64,000 nt of DNA from Alteromonas genovensis (lineage in GTDB: Bacteria > Pseudomonadota > Gammaproteobacteria > Enterobacterales > Alteromonadaceae): assembly GCF_010500895.1 (NCBI RefSeq), contig NZ_JAAAWO010000007.1, positions 124,001-188,000 of the forward strand, in the 5' to 3' direction. The notes below the pieces were generated by a model, which did no database searches, had not been told where the DNA came from, and was given only the letters and a program-made list of their open reading frames with translations. Both the position numbers and the translations under genes were made by a program. The first letter of the stretch is position 1; every line of letters begins with the position of its first letter. Below, one piece after another: positions 19,975-28,495 of this stretch.

Positions 19975-19999
19975 GCCGCATCTTTTAGGTGCGGCCTGT
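19975..19999 (+). terminator. Short hairpin between ppiB and lpxH
   Basis: GCCGCA (19975-19980) pairs with TGCGGC (19990-19995), followed by CTGTTT. The T run is short, so it may be a weak terminator or an attenuator that lowers lpxH read-through; it ends about 20 bases before the lpxH ATG. Confidence 0.45.
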
Positions 20000-20020
20000 T
20001 TAATCTGAAAAAGACACACT

Positions 20021-20746
20021 ATGCCTTTTACCTACTTTATTGCCGACCTTCACCTTAGCGCCGATAGACCTGATATTACCGACTGCTTAATGCGCTTTTT
20101 AGAAGAGGACGCAATTAATGCAGATGCGCTCTATGTGTTAGGCGACCTCTTTGAAGTTTGGATTGGCGATGATGACATAAACCCATTCAATACGGCAGTG
20201 GCAGAAGCGTTCAAGCAAGTAAGTCGGCATTGCCCTATTTACTTTATTCACGGCAATCGTGATTTTGCGATAAGGCACAACTGGCTAAACAAAGCGGGCA
20301 TGACCTTATTAAGTGAACAGGAAGTTGTCGACCTGTACGGCACTCCTACATTGCTCACTCATGGCGACGAGCTTTGCACAAAAGACGTGGCATACCAAAA
20401 GTTTCGCAAAAAATCTCGCGGTTGGTGGTGGCCAAGACTCATGCTTGCCCTCCCTTTATGGTATCGACGCAGAGTTGCTCGCAATGGCCGAGCCCAGAGC
20501 AAGGCAAATCAACAAAGCCTCAAGCCAGAGATAATGGATGTAACCCCCTCTGAAGTGGTTGATGCACTCGAAAAATGGGGTGTGCAGCGCATGATCCACG
20601 GGCACACGCACCGTCCTAAAATTCACTCACTTCAAGCAAACGGTAAATCTGCAACGCGAATAGTACTTGGTGATTGGTACGACCAAGGCAGTGTTTTGAA
20701 GGTTACCCCTAACGATGCTATGTTACAACATCACAATTTTATGTAA
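20021..20746 (+). CDS. lpxH: UDP-2,3-diacylglucosamine diphosphatase
   Basis: This calcineurin-like metallophosphoesterase makes lipid X in lipid A synthesis at the inner membrane face. The metal-binding motifs are all present: ADLHLSADRPD, LGDLFEVWIGDDD, HGNRDFAIRH, LTHGDELCTKD and MIHGHTHRP. The 241-residue length equals E. coli LpxH (240). Membrane association is usually through the helical cap, here RKKSRGWWWPRLMLALPL. Its position after cysS and ppiB is conserved. Confidence 0.97.
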   Translation: MPFTYFIADLHLSADRPDITDCLMRFLEEDAINADALYVLGDLFEVWIGDDDINPFNTAVAEAFKQVSRHCPIYFIHGNRDFAIRHNWLNKAGMTLLSEQEVVDLYGTPTLLTHGDELCTKDVAYQKFRKKSRGWWWPRLMLALPLWYRRRVARNGRAQSKANQQSLKPEIMDVTPSEVVDALEKWGVQRMIHGHTHRPKIHSLQANGKSATRIVLGDWYDQGSVLKVTPNDAMLQHHNFM

Positions 20747-21054
20747 GTTTATCTGACACTTACACACTGGTCAGTCCACAACCTATAATAAATTTTTGTT
20801 AATCATTCTTTTTTGCACATTCTCGCAAACGATTAATAAATAAATAGAATTTTTCAATTTCATTTCTTATTGCTCACTTTCTATTAACGTAATGTGACAG
20901 TTGTGACAGTTTAGCAATATATCTGTCAAATAAATGTCACTAATCCTGCCTAACCTCCAGCCTGCGTTTAAGCAAAGGCACAACGGAAAATAGCTATTTG
21001 CTTTACAACACGCCTACCCACAACCGATTTTAATAAAACGTTTAGGAAACAATC
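20747..21054 (+). promoter_or_regulatory. Promoter region of the alkaline phosphatase operon
   Basis: These 308 AT-rich bases hold a Pho box (20923-20940) and, just upstream, two direct copies of TGTGACAG spaced 9 bases (20894-20910). The latter read CTGTCAC on the other strand and could be a half-matching second site. AAACG-TTTAGGAAACA precedes the ATG at 21055, with AGGAAA as ribosome binding site. No gene was seen. Confidence 0.6.
20923..20940 (+). promoter_or_regulatory. Pho box (PhoB binding site)
   Basis: CTGTCAAATAAATGTCAC is two 7-base CTGTCAY-like units separated by four A/T bases, the standard E. coli PhoB site (CTGTCAT-A/T4-CTGTCAC) with two mismatches. It lies about 115 bases before the first alkaline phosphatase, a fitting place for activation under phosphate starvation. 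Confidence 0.82.
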
Positions 21055-22638
21055 ATGAATCGTAACTGGAAAGTAGCATGCACAGCAGTAGCAATGGCGG
21101 TATCCGCTGGGCTACAGGCTGCAGTATTGCCAGAGCATCAAACAAATAGCGCTTGGTACACCGATGCGCAATCGAAATTGACTGAGAAACTAGCAACGAA
21201 TAATAAATTCAAAGCCAAAAACGTTATTCTTTTTGTTGGTGACGGTATGGGTATTTCTACCCTTACCTCTGCTCGTATTCACAAAGGGCAATTAGCTGGC
21301 AACCCTGGTGAAGAAGGCTACTTAAGCTTCGAATCTTTTCCCCATACTGCGCTTGTGAAAACATACAACGTAGATGCACAGACTCCAGATTCTGCTGGCA
21401 CCATGACAGCGATGATGTCAGGCCTTAAAACAGACGTAGGCGTGATTGGTGTTGACGAAGACATAGAACGGGGCGACTGCTCTACTGTAGCAGGTAACGA
21501 AGTGATTACCGCGCTAGAGCTTGCAGAAATTAAAGGTTTATCTACTGGTATTATTTCTACTGCACGTATTACTCACGCTACGCCAGCTGCTACCTATGCC
21601 AAATCAGCCGATCGCAACTGGGAAGACAATTCAGATATGCCTGAAGAGGCTGTAACAGCGGGTTGTGTAGATATAGCTGACCAGCTTGTTAACTTTGAAT
21701 CTTATGTAGAAGGCCGTTACACAGGCGTAGACATTGACGGTATTGAAGTTGCAATGGGCGGCGGTCGTCGTCACTTCTTACCCCGCGATGAGGCTTTTAA
21801 CAGCCCTGATGCACAAAGCGATGTAGAAGGCGATCGTACTGATGAGCGCGACCTGACAGCAGAATGGCAAAATACCTATGAAAACGGCGTCTATGTATTC
21901 GACCAAGCAGGCTTTGACGCTATCGATACCGAATCAACAGAGCGCGTATTTGGCTTGTTCAACGAATCGCACATGCAATATGAAGCAGACCGCGGCAACG
22001 ACATTGCAGGCGAGCCTTCAGTATCTGAAATGACAGAAGCTGCTATTAATATTCTCGATAACAACGATAACGGCTTCTTTTTAATGGTGGAGTCTGGCCG
22101 TATCGACCATGCCCACCACGCAGGCAACGCCGCAGGCGCGCTTACCGATACCCTTGCTTTTGAAGAAGCAGTAATGACAGCGGTCGAAAATACGAATCCA
22201 GAAGAAACATTGATTCTTGTTACTGCCGACCACGGTCATGTATTCACAATCGCAGGCTATCCTAAACGTGGAAACCCTATCTTAGGCAAAGTTGTAAATG
22301 TAGGCTCGGAAGAGCCAGCAACTGCATCAGACGGCACACCTTACACTACCTTAGGCTACACCAATGGTCTTGGTTTCCGCGACTTAGGCGATGAAACGAA
22401 TTCAGACGCCACCTACGCGTTAGATAACGCCGCTGGCCGTGTAGATTTAACCAATATCGACACAACAACTCCAGGGTTTCACCAAGAAGCCCTCATTCCA
22501 TTAGGCTCTGAAACGCATTCGGGTGAAGACATTTCATTGCATGCAACAGGACCTGGAAGTCAACTTGCACAAGGCGTGGTAGAGCAAAACGTTGTTTTCC
22601 ACTTAATTAATCAAGCCCTTGGCCTTGTTAACGAATAA
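21055..22638 (+). CDS. Secreted alkaline phosphatase (PhoA family), first of a tandem pair
   Basis: This 527-residue enzyme has a Sec signal peptide ending LQA around residue 22, so it is periplasmic or secreted. Metal and active-site motifs are FVGDGMGIST, TPDSAGTMTAMMSG (serine nucleophile), VESGRIDHAHHAGN, VTADHGHVF and a late histidine in GSETHSGEDI. It releases phosphate from phosphomonoesters. It lacks any added N-terminal domain, unlike its neighbour, which begins 14 bases after its stop and shares long identical stretches across the whole catalytic domain. The upstream Pho box implies control by PhoB. Confidence 0.94.
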   Translation: MNRNWKVACTAVAMAVSAGLQAAVLPEHQTNSAWYTDAQSKLTEKLATNNKFKAKNVILFVGDGMGISTLTSARIHKGQLAGNPGEEGYLSFESFPHTALVKTYNVDAQTPDSAGTMTAMMSGLKTDVGVIGVDEDIERGDCSTVAGNEVITALELAEIKGLSTGIISTARITHATPAATYAKSADRNWEDNSDMPEEAVTAGCVDIADQLVNFESYVEGRYTGVDIDGIEVAMGGGRRHFLPRDEAFNSPDAQSDVEGDRTDERDLTAEWQNTYENGVYVFDQAGFDAIDTESTERVFGLFNESHMQYEADRGNDIAGEPSVSEMTEAAINILDNNDNGFFLMVESGRIDHAHHAGNAAGALTDTLAFEEAVMTAVENTNPEETLILVTADHGHVFTIAGYPKRGNPILGKVVNVGSEEPATASDGTPYTTLGYTNGLGFRDLGDETNSDATYALDNAAGRVDLTNIDTTTPGFHQEALIPLGSETHSGEDISLHATGPGSQLAQGVVEQNVVFHLINQALGLVNE

Positions 22639-22652
22639 GTGGAGATAAGAAA

Positions 22653-24572
22653 ATGAATGTATTTAAATTAAGCTTAATTGCAGTTGCTATCGCAGGTCTC
22701 TCTGCGTGTTCATTAGAAGGCGACGACGGCCAGGACGGCGTTGATGGCGCCGCGGGTGCTGACGGAAGTAATGGCGTAAACAGCCTTACAGTGCAAACCG
22801 AATTAGCTGTGGGCGATGCAAACTGCCCGAATAGTGGTGTTCGCATTGACTCTGGTTTAGACAACGACAGCGATGGCACATTAGCAGAAGCGGAAATTAC
22901 ATCGACAAGCTTTGTTTGTGTGCCAGGGGTCGACTCTGTAGGTAGCAGCGAAATTCTTACTAGCTTAAACAACGACTGGTTTGTTGATGGGCAAGCTGAA
23001 GTTGAGAACAACAAAAGCGTATGGATGAATGCGACATCAGGAAATGCTGCATCATCATCTAGTGTCAGTGTCGCTACCGTAAGCTCGCAACAAGAACTCG
23101 ATGCGATGGTTCAGAACCTGCGCGGCACAGCGAAAAACGTTATTCTTTTCGTTGGCGACGGCATGGGTATTTCAACCGTTACCGCAGCACGTATTCTCGA
23201 CGGCCAAATGAAAGGCTTAGAGGGTGAAGAGAATCAATTGAGCTTCGACGCTTTCCCTTTCTCCGGTTTATCAAAAACCTATAACGTTGATGCACAAACA
23301 CCAGATTCTGCAGGCACAATGACTGCGATGATGAGTGGTATCAAAACTGACGTGGGCGTGATTGGCGTTGACGAAGACATTGAGCGCGGCGATTGTAGTA
23401 CAGTAGCAGGTAACGAGCTTGTAACAGCGCTAGAACTTGCTGAAATTGCAGGTAAATCTACCGGTATTATTTCAACGGCACGTATAACGCACGCTACACC
23501 TGCTGCTACGTATGCAAAATCAGCAGATCGCAACTGGGAAGATATTTCAGATATGCCAGAAGCAGCTGTTACTGCTGGCTGTAGCGACATTGCAGACCAG
23601 TTAATCAATTTCGAAGCTAACCTAGAAGCGAAGTTTGATGGATTGGATGTTGATGGTATTGAAGTAGTTATGGGTGGCGGTCGTCGTCATTTCCTACCAA
23701 GAGATCCTGCGTTTAATAGCCCTGATGCTGCAAGCAGCACTGAGGGTGACCGTACAGATGGTCGTGACTTAACGGCAGAATGGCAGAGCCTATACACCAA
23801 CGGTGTATACGTTTTTGACCAGTCTGGTTTTGATGGTTTAGACACAGAAACTACCGAGCGCGTGTTTGGTTTATTCAACGAGTCGCACATGCAGTATGAA
23901 GCAGACCGCGGTAATGATATTGCAGGTGAGCCGTCGGTTGCTGAAATGACAAGCGCTGCCATTAAAGTACTCGATAACAACGATGAAGGTTTCTTCTTAA
24001 TGGTTGAATCGGGTCGAATTGACCACGCTCATCACGCTGGAAATGCCTACGGAGCTTTGCACGATACTATTGCATTTGCTGAAGCAGTCGCTGCGGCAGA
24101 CGAGCTAACTAATGATGAAGACACGCTTATCATTGTTACAGCCGACCACGGCCACGTGTTTACCATTGCGGGATATCCGAAACGCGGTAACCCCATTCTT
24201 GGAAAAGTAGTTAACGTAGGCTCTGATGAAGCAGCCACTGCCGCAGACGGTACGCCTTACACAACTTTGGGTTACACCAATGGTCTTGGCTACAGAAACC
24301 TAGGCGACGTGACTAATTCAGACGCGTCTTACCTAGCTGCGCCAGACACCGGTCGTAAAGATATCACCGATGTTGACACGACGACTCCTGGCTACCACCA
24401 AGAAGCGTTAGTGCCACTTGGCTCAGAAACACACTCGGGTGAAGATGTTGGCATTTATGCCAAAGGCCCAGGTGCATTCTTAGTGAATGGTACTAATGAA
24501 CAAAGCATCATCTTCCATGTAATGGACTTTGCGGGTGACTATGTGTCGCAAGCAGAAAGTGCAATGGAGTAA
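22653..24572 (+). CDS. Lipoprotein alkaline phosphatase with collagen-like N-terminus, second of a tandem pair
   Basis: A 639-residue paralogue of the preceding enzyme. A lipoprotein signal ends in LSAC (Cys19). Next comes a short Gly-x-Asp run (GDDGQDGVDGAAGADG) and a cysteine-paired module (ANCPNSGVRIDSGLDNDSDG to STSFVCVPG) of the type often seen on surface lipoproteins after collagen-like repeats. The catalytic domain begins near residue 155 with VILFVGDGMGIST and has PDSAGTMTAMMSG, ESGRIDHAHHAGN and TADHGHVF. The pair suggests one soluble and one anchored form made from the same PhoB-controlled transcript. A hairpin follows at 24640. Confidence 0.94.
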   Translation: MNVFKLSLIAVAIAGLSACSLEGDDGQDGVDGAAGADGSNGVNSLTVQTELAVGDANCPNSGVRIDSGLDNDSDGTLAEAEITSTSFVCVPGVDSVGSSEILTSLNNDWFVDGQAEVENNKSVWMNATSGNAASSSSVSVATVSSQQELDAMVQNLRGTAKNVILFVGDGMGISTVTAARILDGQMKGLEGEENQLSFDAFPFSGLSKTYNVDAQTPDSAGTMTAMMSGIKTDVGVIGVDEDIERGDCSTVAGNELVTALELAEIAGKSTGIISTARITHATPAATYAKSADRNWEDISDMPEAAVTAGCSDIADQLINFEANLEAKFDGLDVDGIEVVMGGGRRHFLPRDPAFNSPDAASSTEGDRTDGRDLTAEWQSLYTNGVYVFDQSGFDGLDTETTERVFGLFNESHMQYEADRGNDIAGEPSVAEMTSAAIKVLDNNDEGFFLMVESGRIDHAHHAGNAYGALHDTIAFAEAVAAADELTNDEDTLIIVTADHGHVFTIAGYPKRGNPILGKVVNVGSDEAATAADGTPYTTLGYTNGLGYRNLGDVTNSDASYLAAPDTGRKDITDVDTTTPGYHQEALVPLGSETHSGEDVGIYAKGPGAFLVNGTNEQSIIFHVMDFAGDYVSQAESAME

Positions 24573-24639
24573 GTATTGCTCAAGTAATTTTTAGGCAATA
24601 TTTATGCAATGCTTAAGCAATACAAAATAAAGTAAAAAC

Positions 24640-24672
24640 ATGGCCTTAGCTTACCAGCTAAGGCCATTTGTA
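24640..24672 (+). terminator. Terminator after the alkaline phosphatase operon
   Basis: ATGGCCTTAGCT (24640-24651) pairs perfectly with AGCTAAGGCCAT (24656-24667) around a TACC loop, followed by TTTGTATTT. The T run is interrupted but the stem is strong. Confidence 0.75.
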
Positions 24673-24718
24673 TTTCAATTTACATGTACGAGAGAGGATC
24701 CACTCGCGTCCCTTTTTA

Positions 24719-24751
24719 TTGGAGCGAACTTGGAGCAAAACTGGAGCTAAA
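24719..24751 (+). repeat. Three 11-bp tandem repeats ending at a start codon
   Basis: TTGGAGCGAAC, TTGGAGCAAAA and CTGGAGCTAAA lie head to tail at 24719, 24730 and 24741, and the ATG of the next gene follows directly at 24752. Each unit carries GGAG, so the messenger has three Shine-Dalgarno-like sites 11 bases apart, only the last at a normal distance from the ATG. Confidence 0.85.
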
Positions 24752-25519
24752 ATGAAAAAGTTACTCATTCTTCTCACTGCTTTTAGCCTTACCGCTTCTG
24801 TGCACGCGGTAAATGCCGATGATGCTGCTGCCATGTGCAAAGAAAACGGTAAACAGGTTAAAGCTGACTATACCATTAAAACTACAACGCATACCGCTAC
24901 GGGGGCTGATGCGCACCATAGTATACGTGAGAGCAATCTGTTGTTGTGGCGAATGGACAATAAGGTGGCACACCAATATCCATCAACCCAAATTACTGAA
25001 GTTTACACACTGGTTCGCAATAAACTGATTAAACCCGTTCGTTACTTTGATGGCCACCAGCGCGCTATTGAATATCAGCCGGGTGAAACTATTCATGGCA
25101 AAAAAGAGACTGACTTCTCCTATCGTTATCAGCTTATTAGCGATACGTTTATCGATAATATGACGCTTGTAAGCTCTGAAGGTAAACACTGCAATCAAAA
25201 AGATACTTACACGCTTAAAACCGCCACAGGCTCTTTTTCATTAGTTTGGTTGCCACAACAACAATTGATAGAGCGCTTTGATATAGAGCAAGGCAATATG
25301 CATCGCACTTGGACACTAACCAACACAGATTATGAAGCAGACGTAAGCACCTTTTTCGCTAAACGCATTGATTATCAGTCAACGGATTACGCTGATATTG
25401 GTGACGATCATACCGACCCATTCCTTACAAAAATGGTCACTCAAGGCTTTATTGAAGCTGGTGCAAGTGGCTTCTACGATCAACATGGCCGTGCACTTGA
25501 AGGAGAGCACAACCATTAA
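24752..25519 (+). CDS. Secreted protein of unknown function
   Basis: A 255-residue protein with a clear signal peptide (KKLLILLTAFSLTASVHA). The ATG at 24752 is preferred to the longer frame from 24668 because it starts the signal and has GGAG at the right distance. Three cysteines remain in or near the mature part (two widely spaced). The middle has regular alternating beta-type sequence (DFSYRYQLISDTFIDNMTLV, TYTLKTATGSFSLVWLP), and the C-terminus ends in a histidine-rich GEHNH. I do not recognise the family. It follows the phosphatase operon after a terminator, so it probably has its own promoter. Confidence 0.75.
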   Translation: MKKLLILLTAFSLTASVHAVNADDAAAMCKENGKQVKADYTIKTTTHTATGADAHHSIRESNLLLWRMDNKVAHQYPSTQITEVYTLVRNKLIKPVRYFDGHQRAIEYQPGETIHGKKETDFSYRYQLISDTFIDNMTLVSSEGKHCNQKDTYTLKTATGSFSLVWLPQQQLIERFDIEQGNMHRTWTLTNTDYEADVSTFFAKRIDYQSTDYADIGDDHTDPFLTKMVTQGFIEAGASGFYDQHGRALEGEHNH

Positions 25520-25682
25520 GGTAATGTCGAACTTACGTTAATACCCTACGAGCTTAGTGATTGAGCAAGTATGCATGGCGCTGCTTGCTCGCCATGTTGT
25601 CGTTTACATTCTGTTGCTTTTTATTACTGGAATATATTTTAGGCTGTGGTATAAAAAGCCAACACGATCACGGATGATGTAC

Positions 25683-26297
25683 ATGACAGACCTTCTTTTA
25701 TCCCCCTCAAATCTTTGGTTCAGCATAGCCCTAACCGCCATAGCCTTTATAGCCGTACTGGAACTGGTAAGCATGTTATTTGGGTTAAGCTTACTCGGCA
25801 TTGGTGATGAGATTGGCGAGACTAGTGCCGACGGTTTTATGGGAACTGAGTTGGCAAGCTGGCTAAACATAAACAAAGTACCGTTTCTTGTCTGGCTAGT
25901 GGTTTTTCTTACCTGCTTCGGACTAAGCGGTATTACGATTAACGGCATAAGTTCACTTACTTTCAATACAGCACTGCCTAAACTGGTATCAGTGCCTGCC
26001 GCGGTAATATTGGGCCTTTTTATCACCTCAAAATCCGTATTTATCATTGCTCACCTTCTCCCAAGTGTAGAAACAAGTGCTATGCACAGCGACGATTTCG
26101 TAGGAGCCGTTGCACAAATTACTATAGGGCGAGCATCGAGAGGTAACCCTGCAGAAGCCAAGTTTACTGACAACTTTTCACAACCCCATTTTGTTTTAGT
26201 TGAGCCATTAGAACCGGAAGAGCTTTTTGATAAAGGCGAACGGGTAATATTGGTTCAGAAGAACCCACACAGCTGGTTTGCTACCCGCTATCAATAA
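25683..26297 (+). CDS. YqiJ-like inner-membrane protein with C-terminal OB fold, flotillin partner
   Basis: About 204 residues from ATG 25683, the length of E. coli YqiJ (209). Membrane segments lie near 10-30 (LWFSIALTAIAFIAVLELVSM), 60-85 and 95-120; from IGRASRGNPAEAKFTD to GERVILVQ is the NfeD-like OB fold. Such proteins pair with flotillins at membrane microdomains. The frame is open from a GTG at 25557, which would add 42 residues with another membrane segment; I prefer 25683 because it matches YqiJ. The flotillin gene starts 17 bases downstream. Confidence 0.85.
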   Translation: MTDLLLSPSNLWFSIALTAIAFIAVLELVSMLFGLSLLGIGDEIGETSADGFMGTELASWLNINKVPFLVWLVVFLTCFGLSGITINGISSLTFNTALPKLVSVPAAVILGLFITSKSVFIIAHLLPSVETSAMHSDDFVGAVAQITIGRASRGNPAEAKFTDNFSQPHFVLVEPLEPEELFDKGERVILVQKNPHSWFATRYQ

Positions 26298-26314
26298 CGT
26301 AAAAGAGAAGAAGT

Positions 26315-28072
26315 ATGGATACAATTCAAACCACTAATATGCCGTCTATTCTATTTGTTGCCGGCGCTATTGTTATTGGACTTATTGTTATAGGTTTAAT
26401 ATTTGCCAAGCTATACAAAAGAGCCACTAAAGAAACCGCCTTTGTCAGAACCGGACTTGGTGGTGAAAAGGTGATTAAGGACGGCGGAGCATTAGTGCTG
26501 CCTGTGGTTCACGAAATTATTCCTGTGAACATGAACACCCTTCGCATTGAAGTAGAAAAAACACAAAAAGACGCTTTAATAACGAAAGATAGAATGCGTG
26601 TAGATGTGAAAGCAGATTTTTACTTGCGAGTGGCGCCTAATGCCGGTGGGATCTCAATGGCAGCGCAAACCCTAGGGACGAGAACCACTCGTGCAGAGGA
26701 AGTTAAAAAGCTGATGGAATCGAAATTTGTTGATGTGCTGCGTGCCGTTGCCGCAGAAATGAGCATGACCGAAATGCATGAACAAAGAGCCGACTTTGTG
26801 CAAAAAGTGCAACAAAGCGTGGCGAACGATTTAGAGAAAAACGGATTAGAATTAGAGTCGGTAAGTTTGACTGGGTTTGACCAAACTGACCTTGAGTTTT
26901 TCAATGAAAATAATGCCTTTGACGCTGAGGGCCGAGCACGCTTAGCCAAGATAATTGAAGAAAAACGCAAAGAAACAAACGATATACAGCAAGAAAACCG
27001 CATTTTAATAGAGCAGCGTAATTTGGCTGCTGAAAAGCAATCTCTTGATGTTAAACGTGACGAAGAAGAAGCACGGCTTACTCAAGAGCAGGTACTTGCG
27101 TTTAAACGTCAGGAACAAAAAGCCGAAATTGCCAAACAGCGTGAAATGAAAGAGCGTGAAGAACGTGAAGCGGAAATTGCCAAAAATCGCGCGATTGAAG
27201 CCGCTGAAATTGAAAAGTCTCGAGAGATTGAAACCCAAGAGATAGCTAAGCGCCAAGCCCTTGAACAAGCAAGAATTCGTCAACAACAAGAAGTTGAAGT
27301 GTCTGAGCAAGTTAAGCAAATTGCGGTTGCTACCAAATCAGAAGAAGAGTCTGCCGCACGAGCAAAAGCAGCAGAAGCCGAAAAGCAAAAAGTTGAAAAA
27401 GAAGAAGCGGTACTAACCGCCAGGTCAGTAGCTGAGGCCGAACGTAAGAAGCAAATTGAAGTTATTGATGCGCGCAAAGAAGCAGAGCGCGAAGCGGTGA
27501 GTATTACTGTTGAAGCAGAAGCTAAAAAAGAAGCCGCAGAAAACAGCGCTCAGGCCATTTTGACAGAAGCAAAAGCATCGGCAGATGCCAAAATGCTTCA
27601 AGCTGAAGCAGATGAAAAAGTGCTTGCTGTTGAAGCGCAAGGTAAGCAAGCGCTGTATGAAGCTGAAAATACGCTGAAAAATGAGCAAATAGAGCTACAA
27701 AAATCATTAGCCATGTTGAAAATTCTACCAGAATTGGTGGAGCAAGCTGTGAAGCCTCTTGAAAATATCGAAGGTATTAAGATCCTTCAAGGCTATGGGC
27801 AAGGAGGCACATCCAGTACAGGAAGTCATACGGTTGCCACATCGGGCAGCGGGCTGGCCGAACAAGTCACTCAAGCTGCGCTGAACTATCGCGCCAACGC
27901 CCCTTTAGTAGATTCAATGCTAAGAGAAGTGGGTCTTGTTGATGGTGAAAAAGGTACGTTAAGCGACTTAATAACCGGAAACAGTGAGCTACTTGCGGGC
28001 ACAGCAACACCGCCACAACAAACCAACGTAAGCGGAACGAAATTAAACGGCAGTGCGACACCTGAGGCATAA
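26315..28072 (+). CDS. Flotillin-family protein, YqiK type
   Basis: The 585 residues begin with one membrane segment (ILFVAGAIVIGLIVIGLIF) and then an SPFH/band 7 domain: AFVRTGLGGEKVIKDGGALV, RVDVKADFYLRVAPN and EKNGLELESVSLTGFDQT. From about 215 to 465 there is a long charged coiled coil (Glu/Lys/Ala/Gln rich), followed by AMLKILPELVEQAVKPLENI and a glycine/serine-rich tail, the flotillin C-terminus. E. coli YqiK (553) is the nearest model. It would build membrane scaffolds together with the upstream YqiJ-like protein, in one operon ending at a strong hairpin. Confidence 0.94.
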   Translation: MDTIQTTNMPSILFVAGAIVIGLIVIGLIFAKLYKRATKETAFVRTGLGGEKVIKDGGALVLPVVHEIIPVNMNTLRIEVEKTQKDALITKDRMRVDVKADFYLRVAPNAGGISMAAQTLGTRTTRAEEVKKLMESKFVDVLRAVAAEMSMTEMHEQRADFVQKVQQSVANDLEKNGLELESVSLTGFDQTDLEFFNENNAFDAEGRARLAKIIEEKRKETNDIQQENRILIEQRNLAAEKQSLDVKRDEEEARLTQEQVLAFKRQEQKAEIAKQREMKEREEREAEIAKNRAIEAAEIEKSREIETQEIAKRQALEQARIRQQQEVEVSEQVKQIAVATKSEEESAARAKAAEAEKQKVEKEEAVLTARSVAEAERKKQIEVIDARKEAEREAVSITVEAEAKKEAAENSAQAILTEAKASADAKMLQAEADEKVLAVEAQGKQALYEAENTLKNEQIELQKSLAMLKILPELVEQAVKPLENIEGIKILQGYGQGGTSSTGSHTVATSGSGLAEQVTQAALNYRANAPLVDSMLREVGLVDGEKGTLSDLITGNSELLAGTATPPQQTNVSGTKLNGSATPEA

Positions 28073-28132
28073 GCCAGAGAGTTAAATAAACACGTGCCGC
28101 AAGCACCTAGTCTATTCCATTGGGCTATAAAC

Positions 28133-28164
28133 AAGGCCTCTATGCCTGGCATAGAGGCCTTTAA
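28133..28164 (+). terminator. Terminator after the flotillin operon
   Basis: AAGGCCTCTATGCC (28133-28146) and GGCATAGAGGCCTT (28148-28161) are perfect inverted copies around one base, followed by TTAATTT. The few terminal T residues make it moderate; the stem is very stable. Confidence 0.78.
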
Positions 28165-28224
28165 TTTGAATTCCCCTTCACAGCACGACATAATCAGCCA
28201 AAGCCTACATCTTATTAATAATGT

Positions 28225-28401
28225 ATGAGTGAGCACACCAAAAACAACTCGCCACCCGAACCTGAAAAACCGCTAAAAGACGATTGCTGTGGTGGCGGCT
28301 CCTGCTGCCCATGCGTTTGGGACGCCTATTTTGAAAAGCTAGACGAGTGGAAAGATAAGGTGAAAATGCTAGAGAAAGAGCGAGAAAATACCAACCAATA
28401 A
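28225..28401 (+). CDS. Small cysteine-rich protein, oxidoreductase-like domain
   Basis: A 58-residue protein. After a charged, proline-rich start (MSEHTKNNSPPEPEKP) comes DDCCGGGSCCPCVWDAYFEK, then a charged helix to the end. The pattern Cys-x-Gly/Ser-Cys-x2-Cys-Val-Trp-x2-Tyr with a following helix is that of the short oxidoreductase-like family (named for its place at the N-terminus of some eukaryotic oxidoreductases); its biochemical role is not established to my knowledge. The five clustered cysteines suggest metal or iron-sulfur binding. It has no signal peptide. It lies between the flotillin terminator and the solute-binding-like gene. Confidence 0.85.
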   Translation: MSEHTKNNSPPEPEKPLKDDCCGGGSCCPCVWDAYFEKLDEWKDKVKMLEKERENTNQ

Positions 28402-28495
28402 CAAAAATACACTAAAACCTCTCTGCTTGTGTATACTTAATAAACAGCGATGGGTGGGATTGCACTAGGTCGATAACTTGGTTTGTTGAAGTGTT

